Below are positions 54,110-63,900 of a DNA stretch of 64,000 nt, in pieces. The position numbers were made by a program, and so were the translations under genes. Source of the stretch: Marinobacter lipolyticus (GTDB lineage Bacteria > Pseudomonadota > Gammaproteobacteria > Pseudomonadales > Oleiphilaceae); assembly GCF_018424605.1 (NCBI RefSeq), contig NZ_QTKT01000013.1, positions 1-64,000 of the forward strand, in the 5' to 3' direction. Below the pieces are notes generated by a model. It saw only the letters and a list, made by a program, of their open reading frames with translations, did not search any database and had not been told where the DNA came from. Numbering within the stretch: the stretch's first letter is position 1; the number at the start of each line of letters is the position of its first letter.

Positions 54110-56455
54110 TTAACGGCTGTCCTTGCGGGCCGACGCCAGCGCCTGGGCCAGCGCGCCAGCCATGGCGCCTTTCTGCTGGTCCTGCTGGCCGCCCTGAGCG
54201 CGGCCATGACGGCCACCGGTACGGTGTTCATTGCGGCCCCGGCCAGCAGCGCCGCCAGCCTTGCTGTCAGACTTCTCTCCGGGCTGGTCATCCATACGCA
54301 TCGACAGGGCAATCCGTTTACGGGGAATGTCCACATCCATGACCTTGACCTTGACGATGCCCCCCGCTTTCACCACCTCACGGGGGTCTTTCACAAAGGT
54401 GTTCGACAGCGCCGAAATATGCACCAGGCCGTCCTGATGCACGCCGATATCCACAAACGCCCCGAAATTGGTGACGTTGGTGACCGAGCCTTCCAGTACC
54501 ATGCCCGGCTTGAGATCACCCAGGGTTTCCACCCCTTCTTCGAAGCTGGCAAACCGGAACTCCGGACGGGGATCACGCCCCGGCTTCTCCAGTTCTGAAA
54601 TGATATCCTTTATGGTCGGCAGACCAAACTGCTCTGTCACGTAGTCCTGCGGGTTCAATGAGCGCAGGAAAGACGCATCACCGATGACTCCTTCTACCTT
54701 GCGGTTATTCTTCGCGGCGATGGCTTCCACCACGCCATAGGCTTCCGGGTGCACCGACGACCGGTCGAGCGGGTTTTCGCCACTGGCAATCCGCAGGAAG
54801 CCGGCGGCCTGTTCGAAGGTGCGGTCGCCGAGCCGGGACACTTTCAGCAATTGCTTGCGGTTCTTGAAGACACCGTTCTGGTTGCGAAAATCGACGATGT
54901 TCTGGGCAATACTCTGATTGAGACCGGATACCCGGGCCAGCAGAGGAACCGACGCCGTATTCAGATCCACACCAACGCCGTTCACGCAGTCTTCCACCAC
55001 CGCATCCAGGCTACGGGCCAGCTGCACCTGTGACACGTCGTGCTGGTACTGGCCCACACCGATGGACTTGGGCTCGATTTTCACCAGCTCCGCCAGCGGG
55101 TCCTGCAGGCGACGGGCGATGGACACGGCACCGCGCACGGTGACGTCCAGGTCCGGCAGCTCTTTCGAAGCGAATTCCGAGGCGGAATAGATGGAAGCAC
55201 CGGATTCACTCACCACAATTCTCGCCAGTTTCAGCTCGGGGTACTTCTTGCACAGGTCCGCCACCAGCTTCTCGGTTTCCCGGGACGCGGTGCCGTTGCC
55301 AATGGCGATCAGTTCAATGCGGTACTCAAGGCACCAGGCCGCCAGTTGTTCGATGGAGCGATCCCACTGGTTCTTCGGCGCGTGGGGAAAAATGGCGCCG
55401 TGGCCGACCACCTGACTGGTGCCATCAATGACCGCCACCTTGACGCCGGTACGCAGGCCGGGGTCGAGGCCCAGGGTCGGGCGCGGGCCGGCCGGGGCCA
55501 GCAACAACAGATCCTTGAGGTTGTTGGCAAACACGTTGATGGCTTCGGTTTCGGCGGCTTCACGCACCTGTGCCATCAGATCGGCTTCAATCTGGGTGGA
55601 GAGTTTTACCCGCCAGGTCCAGCGCACCACATCCGACAACCATTTGTCCGCCCCGCGGCCGTTATCCCGCACATTCCAGCGCGCAGCAATGCGCTGCTCC
55701 GCCGGATGGGGCTGACGGCGGTCATCTTCGGCGTCACCCACCACAATGGCGTAACCCAGAACACCCTCGTTGCGGCCACGCAAAATCGCCAGCGCCCGGT
55801 GCGAAGGCACTTTCTTCAATGGCTCGACGTGGTCAAAGTAATCGCGGAATTTGGCGCCTTCGTTTTCCTTGCCCTCAATCACGGTGACCTTGAGTTGACC
55901 ATTCTGCCAGATGAACTCCCGCAGGTTGCCCAGCAGCTCGGCATCCTCAGCGAACCGCTCCATCAGGATATACCGGGCGCCATCCAGGGCCGCTTTGGTG
56001 TCGGCCACGCCGGCTTCGGCGTTGAGGTAACCGGCGGCCGTGGCTTCCGGGTCCAGAGTGGGGTCATCGTACAGAGCGTCCGCCAGCGGCTCGAGGCCGG
56101 CTTCTTTCGCGATCTGCGCCTTGGTGCGGCGCTTGGGCTTGTAGGGCAGATACAGATCTTCCAGACGGTTCTTGGTATCGGCATCGTTGATGCTGGCCCG
56201 CAGCTCGTCGGTCAGCTTGCCCTGTTCCTCGATGCTGTTGAGGATGGTGGAGCGGCGGTCTTCCAGCTCCCTCAGATAACGCAGGCGCTCTTCCAGGTTG
56301 CGCAGCTGGCTGTCGTCCAGCGAACCAGTGACCTCTTTGCGGTAACGGGCGATAAATGGAACGGTGGCACCCTCATCCAACAGGGCGACGGTGGCATTGA
56401 CCTGTTGCTCGCGTACACCGAGCTCTTCGGCGATACGCCTGGAGATACTGTTCAT
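54110..56455 (-). CDS. tex: RNA-binding transcriptional accessory protein Tex
   Basis: A 781-aa highly conserved nucleic-acid-binding protein. Helical N-terminal domains ([20 protein letters not shown]) and a YqgF-like RNase H fold ([18 protein letters not shown]) are followed by tandem HhH motifs ([20 protein letters not shown]). A C-terminal S1 RNA-binding domain (about 655-725, [20 protein letters not shown]) and a Gly/Arg/Gln-rich basic tail end the protein. It probably acts in transcription or RNA handling. AGAGG precedes the ATG. It is upstream of gshA on the same strand. Confidence 0.96.
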   Translation of the reverse strand: MNSISRRIAEELGVREQQVNATVALLDEGATVPFIARYRKEVTGSLDDSQLRNLEERLRYLRELEDRRSTILNSIEEQGKLTDELRASINDADTKNRLEDLYLPYKPKRRTKAQIAKEAGLEPLADALYDDPTLDPEATAAGYLNAEAGVADTKAALDGARYILMERFAEDAELLGNLREFIWQNGQLKVTVIEGKENEGAKFRDYFDHVEPLKKVPSHRALAILRGRNEGVLGYAIVVGDAEDDRRQPHPAEQRIAARWNVRDNGRGADKWLSDVVRWTWRVKLSTQIEADLMAQVREAAETEAINVFANNLKDLLLLAPAGPRPTLGLDPGLRTGVKVAVIDGTSQVVGHGAIFPHAPKNQWDRSIEQLAAWCLEYRIELIAIGNGTASRETEKLVADLCKKYPELKLARIVVSESGASIYSASEFASKELPDLDVTVRGAVSIARRLQDPLAELVKIEPKSIGVGQYQHDVSQVQLARSLDAVVEDCVNGVGVDLNTASVPLLARVSGLNQSIAQNIVDFRNQNGVFKNRKQLLKVSRLGDRTFEQAAGFLRIASGENPLDRSSVHPEAYGVVEAIAAKNNRKVEGVIGDASFLRSLNPQDYVTEQFGLPTIKDIISELEKPGRDPRPEFRFASFEEGVETLGDLKPGMVLEGSVTNVTNFGAFVDIGVHQDGLVHISALSNTFVKDPREVVKAGGIVKVKVMDVDIPRKRIALSMRMDDQPGEKSDSKAGGAAGRGRNEHRTGGRHGRAQGGQQDQQKGAMAGALAQALASARKDSR

Positions 56456-56502
56456 GCAACCTCTGTAATGCGTTCTGGATCAAAGCGCAAAGGTACAGCG
56501 GC

Positions 56503-58239
56503 TTACTGCTGCAGGCAAGCAGCCTGGCTCCGGTTGTGCAGGAAATGCACAAGATCCTGCCACGGCATGGGACGGGCGTAATAATAGCCCTGGATTTCAT
56601 CGCAATGTTGCTGGCGCAGAAACTCCAGCTGCCCTTCGGTTTCCACCCCCTCGGCGACCACGCTGATCTGCAGGCTGTGGGCAAGGCTGATGATGGCGCG
56701 AATGATGTGTTCCGCGTCGGCGGAGTGCCCCAGTTCCTGCACAAAGGACTTGTCGATTTTCACCAGTGAAATCGGCAGATGCTGAAGATTGCTGAGTGAC
56801 GAAAAGCCGGTGCCGAAATCGTCCAGGGCAAAACTGATACCGAGCTGGTTGAGTTCCCGCAGGCAGCGCTGGGCGTATTCCGGATCATGCATCATGGCGC
56901 TTTCGGTCAGTTCCAGCTCCAGCAGACTGGTATCCACATTGGCGTTGAAAATAATGCGGAAGATGGTCTCGGTCATCTTGCGATCGTGGAACTGGCGGAA
57001 CGACAGGTTGACGGCAAACACCAGCCCCGGGAACCCCAGCTCCGCGGAGGTCTGCAGACGTTTGCACGCCTGCTCGATGACCCAGTAACCGATAGGCACA
57101 ATAAGACCGCTGCGCTCGGCCACCGGAATGAACTCGTCCGGCCCCACCAGGCCTCGCTCGGGATGGTTCCAGCGCACCAGACACTCCACCCCCCGTACTT
57201 CCTCGGTGGCCAGGTCGATCCGCGGCTGGTAGTAGAGCTCGAGTTCATTGCCCCGCAGGGCATTGCGCAGGTCCGCCTCGAGACGCAACTGATAGCCCGC
57301 AGTGATGTGCAGTTGGCGGTCGTAAAAACGGTAACTGGTGCCAGGGTCACGCTTGGCTTCAAACATCGCGCGGTTAGCGCGGCGCATCAGGTTCTCCGGA
57401 CTGTCACCCGCCTCCGGATAGGTGGCCACGCCCAGACTGGCACTGACCACCACGCTCTGGCCATCGACCGTGACCGGATCGTTGAGCGCACTCACCAGCT
57501 TGCGGATGATCTGGGTAATGTCGAGGGAATCTTCCACTTTCTCGACAATGATGGCGAGTTCATCGCCCCCGATCCGCATCAGCGAATCCACCCGACGCAG
57601 ACTGTGGCGCAGGCGCTCGGCCAGCTTGAGCACCAGCTGGTCACTTTTCTGATAGCCGAAGGATTCATTGAAGCTGCGAAAATCGTCCAGATTCAGGTGC
57701 AGCAGCGCCAGCCGGTGCCCGCCACGCTCGGCCCGCAGCAGCGCCTGCTGCAACCGGTCAAAGAACAGGTCGCGATTGATGAAGCCACTGGCCACCTCAC
57801 GCCCGAGATGGCCATGGGCGGAGCCGGCCAGTTGCCCGCGATACCACAGACATTTGACGGAGCGCGCCAGGCTCCAGCTGTCCAGCGACTGGCGGCATAG
57901 GTAATCGGCGGCTCCGCTGGCCATCAGTTCCGGCGCACGCTCGGCACTGGTTTCCCCGCTGAGGGCTAGCACCGGCTTATCGTTACTGGCGACGTTCAGA
58001 TAATCGAGAAAGGCCGCTTCGGAATCACCGTGGAACACGCAGTCCCAGAGGATGACATCAAAATGGGTGTGGCGAATCAGGTCGTCACAGTCGATCAGGT
58101 CGGGACACCAGACCAGATCCGGTAACAGCTCCTGGTCTGCTGCCAGCAGACTCTGCAACCACAGGAAGTCCGGGTACTCCGGCGTCAATACCAGCAATCG
58201 CACCTGGCTGGAACTCATTGTTTCCATTGGCAGTGTCAT
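56503..58239 (-). CDS. REC-like/GGDEF/EAL cyclic-di-GMP protein
   Basis: A 578-aa cytosolic protein. A receiver-like domain (about 12-125, VRLLVLTPEYPDFLWLQSLL, DVILWDCVF) is followed by a GGDEF domain with GGDEL at 224-228. The EAL domain has ECL at 352-354 in place of EAL, and otherwise complete catalytic motifs (LELELTESAMM, FALDDFGTGFSSL, VKIDKSFVQE, VVAEGVET). Phosphodiesterase activity is likely. The cyclase domain may be a GTP-sensing module or weakly active. The open frame extends to 58353 and would overlap rep. The ATG at 58239 with AGG upstream is preferred. Confidence 0.89.
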   Translation of the reverse strand: MTLPMETMSSSQVRLLVLTPEYPDFLWLQSLLAADQELLPDLVWCPDLIDCDDLIRHTHFDVILWDCVFHGDSEAAFLDYLNVASNDKPVLALSGETSAERAPELMASGAADYLCRQSLDSWSLARSVKCLWYRGQLAGSAHGHLGREVASGFINRDLFFDRLQQALLRAERGGHRLALLHLNLDDFRSFNESFGYQKSDQLVLKLAERLRHSLRRVDSLMRIGGDELAIIVEKVEDSLDITQIIRKLVSALNDPVTVDGQSVVVSASLGVATYPEAGDSPENLMRRANRAMFEAKRDPGTSYRFYDRQLHITAGYQLRLEADLRNALRGNELELYYQPRIDLATEEVRGVECLVRWNHPERGLVGPDEFIPVAERSGLIVPIGYWVIEQACKRLQTSAELGFPGLVFAVNLSFRQFHDRKMTETIFRIIFNANVDTSLLELELTESAMMHDPEYAQRCLRELNQLGISFALDDFGTGFSSLSNLQHLPISLVKIDKSFVQELGHSADAEHIIRAIISLAHSLQISVVAEGVETEGQLEFLRQQHCDEIQGYYYARPMPWQDLVHFLHNRSQAACLQQ

Positions 58240-58339
58240 TAAAAGCGCCTGATAATCCGTGAAAAACAGCATCCGGTTACCCAAGGATAGCCGATAGATC
58301 GGCAAGGTACAGAAAGTGATGCTGGTGTAGAATGCGCGG

Positions 58340-60358
58340 ATGAACAAACTCAACCCCAGACAGAACGAAGCAGTGCGCTATGCCGACGGCCCCCTGCTGG
58401 TTCTGGCCGGCGCCGGCAGTGGCAAAACCAGCGTGATCACCCGCAAAATCGCCTACCTGATTGAACAGCTGGGCATTCCGGGCCGTCACATTGCTGCCGT
58501 CACCTTCACCAACAAGGCCGCCCGCGAAATGAAGGAGCGGGTCGGGCGCATTGTGGACCGCAAACAGACCCGCGGACTGATCGTGTCCACCTTCCACAAC
58601 CTGGGTCTGAACATGATCCGGGAGGAGCATCCGCACCTGGGGTATCACCCCGGCTTTTCGATCTTCGACGCCGAGGATGCCAAAGCCCTGTTACAGGACC
58701 TGATGATGCGGGATGACACCGCCGACGCCGGCGATGAACTCTCCGACATCCAGATGACCATCTCCTCCTGGAAAAACGCCATGCGCGGCCCGGAGGAAGC
58801 CTGGAGCAAGGCGGCGGATGAGCGCGAACAGCGCATCGCACTCATCTACAAGCGTTACAACGAATACCTCAAAGCCTACAACGCAGTGGATTTTGACGAC
58901 CTGATCCTGCTGCCGGTGCAACTGTTCCGCAGCCACCCGGACGTGCTGGCCAAATGGCGCCGCAAGATCCGCTACATGCTGGTGGACGAGTATCAGGACA
59001 CCAACGTGTGCCAGTACGAACTGGTCAAGCTGCTGGTGGCGGAACGGGCGGCCTTTACCGTGGTGGGTGACGACGACCAGTCCATCTATGCCTGGCGCGG
59101 CGCCCGTCCCGAGAATCTGGCGCAGCTCAAGGAAGACTTCCCCAGCCTGAAGATCGTCAAGCTGGAGCAGAACTACCGCTCCACCGGCCGCATTCTGCGC
59201 AGCGCCAACACGGTGATCGCCAACAACCCCCACGTGTTTGAGAAAGCGCTGTGGAGTGACCACACCATCGGCGAGGAAATCCGCATTGTTCGCTGCCGCA
59301 GCGAAGACGCCGAATCCGATCGGGTCGCCACCGAAATTCTCGACCAGAAACTGAAGAAAGGCCTGGCCTTCAAGGATTTCGCGGTGCTTTACCGTGGCAA
59401 CCACCAGGCCCGCTTGCTGGAAATGAAGCTGCAGGCTTACCAGATTCCCTACCACATCTCCGGCGGCCAGTCGTTCTTCTCGAAAAACGAAATCAAAGAC
59501 GCCATGTCCTACCTGCGGTTACTGATCAACCCGGATGATGACGCCGCGTTCCTGCGGGTGGTCAATGTGCCGCGACGGGAAATCGGGCCGCGCACCCTGG
59601 AGCAGCTGAGCCACTACGCCCGCGCCCGCAACGTCAGCCTGTTCAAGGCGCTGGGTGACATGGGCGCGGAAACCCACGTCACCGAGAAGGGGCTGGACCG
59701 GTTACGGCGCTTCGCCCACTGGGTCGATTACATCTGTGAACGGCTGCACCGGGAAGATCCGGTGCCGGTGATCAAGCAGCTGTTTACCGATATCGAGTAC
59801 GAGGAATGGCTGCACCAGCACTCCGGCACCCCGAAGCAGGCGGAACGCCGCATGGAGAACATCTGGTATCTGGTGGAATCCATCCGGCGCATGCTCGACG
59901 ACGGCAAAGGTACCGCCGACGAACTGGGTATCGAAGACGCCATCAGCAAACTCATTCTCCGCGACATGATGGAGCAGCGTGAGGAAGAGGACGACAGTGA
60001 TAAGGTGCAGCTGCTGACCCTCCATGCCTCCAAGGGTCTGGAATTCCCCCACGTGTTCATCATGGGGCTCGAGGAAGAGATCCTGCCCCACCGGGCCAGC
60101 ATCGAGGAAGGCAACATCGAGGAAGAGCGGCGGCTGATGTACGTGGGCATTACCCGCGCCCGAGAAACCCTCACCCTGACCTACGCCGCCCAGCGCAAGC
60201 AGTATGGCGAGAAAATCGAAACCATTCCCAGCCGATTTCTGGATGAATTGCCAGAGGACGACCTGAAGTGGGAAGGCCTGGGCGACCTGGATGTCGAGGC
60301 CAATCAGAAAAAAGGCAAAGCCACTCTGAGCGCCCTGTTGGGGGATCTGGGGGCCTGA
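58340..60358 (+). CDS. rep: ATP-dependent DNA helicase Rep
   Basis: A 672-aa superfamily 1A 3'-5' helicase that helps replication forks pass bound proteins. The motifs include LNPRQNEAVRYADGPLLVLA, P-loop GAGSGKTSVITRK, DEYQDTN, VVGDDDQSIYAWRGA, LEQNYRST, LTLHASKGLEFPHVFI and VGITRARETLTLTYA. Length equals E. coli Rep (673 aa). No Shine-Dalgarno is visible. A TAGAAT box ends seven bases before the ATG, so the mRNA may be leaderless. It is divergent from the GGDEF-EAL gene. Confidence 0.97.
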   Translation: MNKLNPRQNEAVRYADGPLLVLAGAGSGKTSVITRKIAYLIEQLGIPGRHIAAVTFTNKAAREMKERVGRIVDRKQTRGLIVSTFHNLGLNMIREEHPHLGYHPGFSIFDAEDAKALLQDLMMRDDTADAGDELSDIQMTISSWKNAMRGPEEAWSKAADEREQRIALIYKRYNEYLKAYNAVDFDDLILLPVQLFRSHPDVLAKWRRKIRYMLVDEYQDTNVCQYELVKLLVAERAAFTVVGDDDQSIYAWRGARPENLAQLKEDFPSLKIVKLEQNYRSTGRILRSANTVIANNPHVFEKALWSDHTIGEEIRIVRCRSEDAESDRVATEILDQKLKKGLAFKDFAVLYRGNHQARLLEMKLQAYQIPYHISGGQSFFSKNEIKDAMSYLRLLINPDDDAAFLRVVNVPRREIGPRTLEQLSHYARARNVSLFKALGDMGAETHVTEKGLDRLRRFAHWVDYICERLHREDPVPVIKQLFTDIEYEEWLHQHSGTPKQAERRMENIWYLVESIRRMLDDGKGTADELGIEDAISKLILRDMMEQREEEDDSDKVQLLTLHASKGLEFPHVFIMGLEEEILPHRASIEEGNIEEERRLMYVGITRARETLTLTYAAQRKQYGEKIETIPSRFLDELPEDDLKWEGLGDLDVEANQKKGKATLSALLGDLGA

Positions 60359-60495
60359 CACCCAAATCCTGTCTAACAATATTTCAAAAAACTGCCAGAC
60401 AACTGAAACTTTTCTGTCTCCCAATTCGTTATTGACAGGGGGAAGGTGTTTTTCGCCTTGCCTCTGTTCATAACAACAATTTCGAGGAGCACAGG

Positions 60496-62775
60496 ATGCA
60501 CTGGAACCACAAGCGACTAAACCAACAGATCGGCGCTGTGCTGGGCACACTTGCCCTGACCGCCGCACCGGCAACTGCCCTCGCGGAAACGCAGCCGACC
60601 TTCAAAGCCAATTACTCACCCGCCGGCACCTTCAGCCAACCTTTTGCGGAACCGACCATTATTGTTGACGGCCAGGCCGTGGAGACGGACGAAAAGTGCG
60701 TTGAAAACGCTGCTGGGCTGGCCGAGTGCAAGCCCGCGGCCGGAACCATGGCGCTGCTGGAGGACGGCCGGATTCTCTACCTCAATGCTCTGGAAGGCAC
60801 TGAGAATGTTGAGCTGTCTATTGTTGCCGAGTTTGGCGAAGTGTCTGTCAACGACCAGAGCCGAGTCCTGTCGCTGGGCGACAACGACGAGCCCCAGTGG
60901 CTGAAGCCTAACCCGCTACGCGCCGGCGCCAACCCCGACGGCGCTGACAGTGAAACGCTGTTCAACAACACACCGCTGGCGGTGCTGGATGGCTTGCTGG
61001 ATACTGCCGACAACACCGCCAAGAACGACGGCGCGCTGTTCTGCTCCGACGTCGTCGGTCTGGCCGACGGCAGTGTCATGGCCGTGGGCGGCACCGATTA
61101 CTACTCCGAACCCGGCGTCGACGGCCTGCCGCTGGGGGTTGCCGAACTCGAGGGCATCAAGAACTCCCGCATTTTTCATGCGCAAACCAACAGCTGGCTC
61201 CAGAGCGGGGATATGACGTACGGGCGCTGGTACCCCTCGCTGGTGACCCTGCCAGACAGCCGGATTCTGGTGGCCAGCGGCGTTGAAAAACTGCTCAAGC
61301 CGGTCTACCCGAGCGACCCCCTGAATTCCGGCCGCAACATCGTACAGACCGAAGTCTACGACCCCTGCACCGGCACCTGGAGCGTCAACCCGTCCACCGC
61401 AGACCGATCGCTGCCGCTGTATCCGCGCATGCATTTGCTGCCCAACGGCCACGTGCTCTATAACGCCGGCGGCCAGGCTTTCAATCCGTTCGGCCAGGGC
61501 TACGACCAGGCCCTCTGGAACATTGTCGCCACCTTCAATCCGCAGGACCAAAGCTGGACCGATCTCGGCTACGCCGGCCTGCCACTGAGGCTGGACGAAA
61601 TTGGCCTGGGTGAATTGGCCAGCACCCTGAACGTCACCAACCTGTCGCTGGAACAGGGCGCATCTCTGGTGGGTGATCTGTTGGGGTCCGCCACCAACCT
61701 GCTAAGCGCCGCGACACAGCTGAATGTCGACGAAGAAACCCTGAAAACCGCCATCGCCGGTGGCATGCGCGGGTCCACGTCGTCCACCATGCTGCCCTTG
61801 AAACCCAATGAAAACGGCGAATACACCGACGCCGAATTCCTGACTGCCGGCGGCGTTCCCAGTTACGCACTGCTGACCAACCCGGGCGGCTATCTGCCCA
61901 CGGACCAGAGCCGGATCGACACCGTGCGCACCAATGGCGACGACATCGACTATGAATCCCGCCTGACCGGCTCACTGAACCAGCCGCGCTGGTACGGCAC
62001 CAATGTGCTCATGCCCGATGGCGCAGTCATGATTTTCAGTGGCGGTAATCGCGACGGGGTCGTCGTACCCGGGCTGGAGGGTCCGATAAAGACCGCCGAA
62101 CGGTTCGACCCGGAGACGTCGACCTGGACGGAAATGGCCACCGGCATTCGGCCGCGCACCTATCACAACACCGCCATTCTGCTGCCTGATGGCCGGGTCA
62201 TGGTTGGTGGCCACTCACCGATCAACACCGCTTACCTGCGGTTTGTCGACTTGCAGGACTTCGGTCTGGCCCCGTACGACGGCCGGGATCCCAGCTTCGA
62301 GATCTATACACCACCGTACGCCATGCGCAATGACCGGCCGCAAATCCTGTCGGCACCAGACACCTTAATGCCCGGCGACGCGTTTACCATCCGGGTGGAT
62401 CAGGCCGAAAGTATCGACAAGATTCTGCTGATGCGCCGCACAGTAATGACCCACGCGGTCGACAGTGACCAGCGGGCTATCGAATTGCCGGTTCAACACC
62501 GCAATGGCAACAACCTGCGACTGAAAATGCCGGAGACCAGCAGCGTCGTGCCCGCCGGAAAATACATGCTGTTTGTCAGCAAAGACACCGAAGAAGGCCG
62601 TGTGCCCTCTGTTTCCGCACCCATCACCGTGCAGACGGCCGGTTCGCTCGAGTGCAGCGGTGACCTGCAGATGGTCGACGACACCGAGGAAGCGGTCGAA
62701 TCGCCGACCACCGACGAAACCGGAGACGATAGCGACGGCCCCATTCGAAACCTTCTCGGCAATCTGTTCGGGTAA
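60496..62775 (+). CDS. Secreted galactose/glyoxal oxidase-like copper radical oxidase
   Basis: A 759-aa exported protein with a signal peptide (about 1-31, ending ATALAETQP). A kelch-type beta-propeller (VVGLADGSVMAVGG, YPSLVTLPDSRILVASG, NTAILLPDGRVMVGG) precedes a C-terminal DUF1929 domain. The residues that build the copper/tyrosyl-radical site of galactose oxidase all appear in place. These are Cys183 (LFCSDV) for the thioether crosslink to Tyr246 (GRWYPS), Tyr556-His557 (RTYHNT) and His653 (VMTHAV). Such enzymes oxidise alcohols or aldehydes and release H2O2. An unusual helical insertion at about 360-430 and an acidic tail are present. GAGGAG precedes the ATG. A secreted partner gene follows after 14 bases. 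Confidence 0.87.
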   Translation: MHWNHKRLNQQIGAVLGTLALTAAPATALAETQPTFKANYSPAGTFSQPFAEPTIIVDGQAVETDEKCVENAAGLAECKPAAGTMALLEDGRILYLNALEGTENVELSIVAEFGEVSVNDQSRVLSLGDNDEPQWLKPNPLRAGANPDGADSETLFNNTPLAVLDGLLDTADNTAKNDGALFCSDVVGLADGSVMAVGGTDYYSEPGVDGLPLGVAELEGIKNSRIFHAQTNSWLQSGDMTYGRWYPSLVTLPDSRILVASGVEKLLKPVYPSDPLNSGRNIVQTEVYDPCTGTWSVNPSTADRSLPLYPRMHLLPNGHVLYNAGGQAFNPFGQGYDQALWNIVATFNPQDQSWTDLGYAGLPLRLDEIGLGELASTLNVTNLSLEQGASLVGDLLGSATNLLSAATQLNVDEETLKTAIAGGMRGSTSSTMLPLKPNENGEYTDAEFLTAGGVPSYALLTNPGGYLPTDQSRIDTVRTNGDDIDYESRLTGSLNQPRWYGTNVLMPDGAVMIFSGGNRDGVVVPGLEGPIKTAERFDPETSTWTEMATGIRPRTYHNTAILLPDGRVMVGGHSPINTAYLRFVDLQDFGLAPYDGRDPSFEIYTPPYAMRNDRPQILSAPDTLMPGDAFTIRVDQAESIDKILLMRRTVMTHAVDSDQRAIELPVQHRNGNNLRLKMPETSSVVPAGKYMLFVSKDTEEGRVPSVSAPITVQTAGSLECSGDLQMVDDTEEAVESPTTDETGDDSDGPIRNLLGNLFG

Positions 62776-62789
62776 CGTAAGGAGGCATC

Positions 62790-63350
62790 ATGAGCAAAAC
62801 TGATCGCACGTCCGGAGTTCGCCTGGCATTCCCCGCCCTCCTGGCGCTCGCGCTCGCCCCTGTGACCGGGGCCGCGCTGGCCCACCAACCACCGGGCACC
62901 ACCGGTGCCCCGGAGGGGATCACTCGAGCGACGATTACCGACGAGGGTGGCATCAGCGTCATGAGCGCCATGGTGCTGGACGCCCCAAAGCCGGCCTTGA
63001 TGATCCGCTATCACGGCGAGGAGGCGCTGACCGTTTACGACGGTGATAATAAGCCCTTCCTGCGCTTCACGGAGAACCGGGTCGAGGCACACGTCCAAAG
63101 CAGCCAATGGCAGGTCCTGCCCCAAAGCCGGGGGTACCAGTCAAAGGGCAACACTACTTGGGTGCAGGTGTCCGGTTCCGGCAATTTCGGATGGGTCGAC
63201 CCACGGCTATCACTGGCGGGCGGCGGCCATTCGGATGAAACCGCTGGCTGGCGAATACCGGTTACCCAGGGTGACCAGCAGGCCTCAGCCATCACCGGCC
63301 GACTGACCTGGCGCCCGATTCAGGTACAGGCATCCCAGGCCAGCCACTAA
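62790..63350 (+). CDS. Secreted protein of unknown function, partner of copper radical oxidase
   Basis: A 186-aa exported protein with a classical signal peptide (VRLAFPALLALALAPVTGAA). Cleavage after ALA would leave mature N-terminal His32 (HQPPGTTG). The body (ALTVYDGDNKPFLRFTENRV, TTWVQVSGSGNFGWVDPRL) resembles an uncharacterised family I recall from actinobacterial exported proteins that also begin with His. An N-terminal His plus internal His residues (RYHGEE, EAHVQS) could bind copper, as in histidine-brace proteins, but this is inference. AGGAGG precedes the ATG 14 bases after the oxidase gene, so the two form an operon. It has no cysteines. Confidence 0.78.
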   Translation: MSKTDRTSGVRLAFPALLALALAPVTGAALAHQPPGTTGAPEGITRATITDEGGISVMSAMVLDAPKPALMIRYHGEEALTVYDGDNKPFLRFTENRVEAHVQSSQWQVLPQSRGYQSKGNTTWVQVSGSGNFGWVDPRLSLAGGGHSDETAGWRIPVTQGDQQASAITGRLTWRPIQVQASQASH

Positions 63351-63351
63351 C

Positions 63352-63381
63352 AAAAAGCCCCGCCAATCGGCGGGGCTTTTT
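63352..63381. terminator. Bidirectional intrinsic terminator
   Basis: A perfect 13-bp stem (63352-63364/63369-63381) has a four-base loop, with five A residues opening it and five T residues closing it. It begins two bases after the stop of the oxidase partner gene and 26 bases beyond the stop of the convergent cytochrome gene. It can therefore end transcription from both directions. Confidence 0.93.
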
Positions 63382-63406
63382 CTAAGACAGGATCCGATGG
63401 TGCGGA

Positions 63407-63826
63407 TTACTCCACTTCCGACACCATGTACTCAACCGCTGCCTGAATTTCCTCATCGGAACAGTTGCCGCAACCGCCTTTCGCCGGCATGGCATTGAAC
63501 CCATTGATCGCGTGGTCAACCAGAGTTTCCAGGCCCTTATCCACACGGCCACCCCAGGCGCCTGCATCGCCCAGCTTGGGCGCGCCAGCCGCGCCAGTGC
63601 TGTGACAGGCCGTACAGGCCGAGTCATACACCTCGTTGCCGCTGCGCGGACCGGAGCTGGCAGTCGCCGCCGGCGCTGCCTCTGAGCCGCAGTCCTCACC
63701 CTGTACGCAGACTTCGCCTACCGGTGCAATGCGTGCACGAATTTCATCTTCAACACTTGCCGTTACGGCACCCGCTGTCAGGCCGAAGCCAAGCACTACA
63801 GCAGCCAGGACTCTCTTCATCTTCAC
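63407..63826 (-). CDS. Cytochrome c5-type monoheme cytochrome
   Basis: A 139-aa periplasmic electron carrier. The signal peptide (about 1-24, VLAAVVLGFGLTAGAVTA) and a spacer with Cys40 and Cys46 precede a class I cytochrome c domain. Heme attaches at Cys71 and Cys74 with axial His75 (CTACH) and Met113 (FNAMPAKGG). Cys119 and Cys122 (GGCGNCSDEE) form the disulfide typical of c5. The predicted start is GTG at 63826 with GAGG six bases upstream. An ATG two codons later is possible. It is convergent with the oxidase operon. Confidence 0.93.
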   Translation of the reverse strand: MKMKRVLAAVVLGFGLTAGAVTASVEDEIRARIAPVGEVCVQGEDCGSEAAPAATASSGPRSGNEVYDSACTACHSTGAAGAPKLGDAGAWGGRVDKGLETLVDHAINGFNAMPAKGGCGNCSDEEIQAAVEYMVSEVE

Positions 63827-63867
63827 AATGCACCTCGCATCAGAGCGTTATAATAATCAGTGAACGC

Positions 63868-63900
63868 ATTATAGCGATTGCGGCAGGGCAAAAAAACCAA
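63868..63900 (-). promoter_or_regulatory. Candidate promoter of the cytochrome c5 gene
   Basis: On the minus strand a perfect TATAAT (63868-63873) lies 42 bases before the cytochrome GTG. About 17 bases further upstream is only a T-rich tract (63891-63896) in place of a good -35, so activation by a factor is possible. The remaining bases to 64000 show no ORF or repeat that I can support. Confidence 0.45.
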
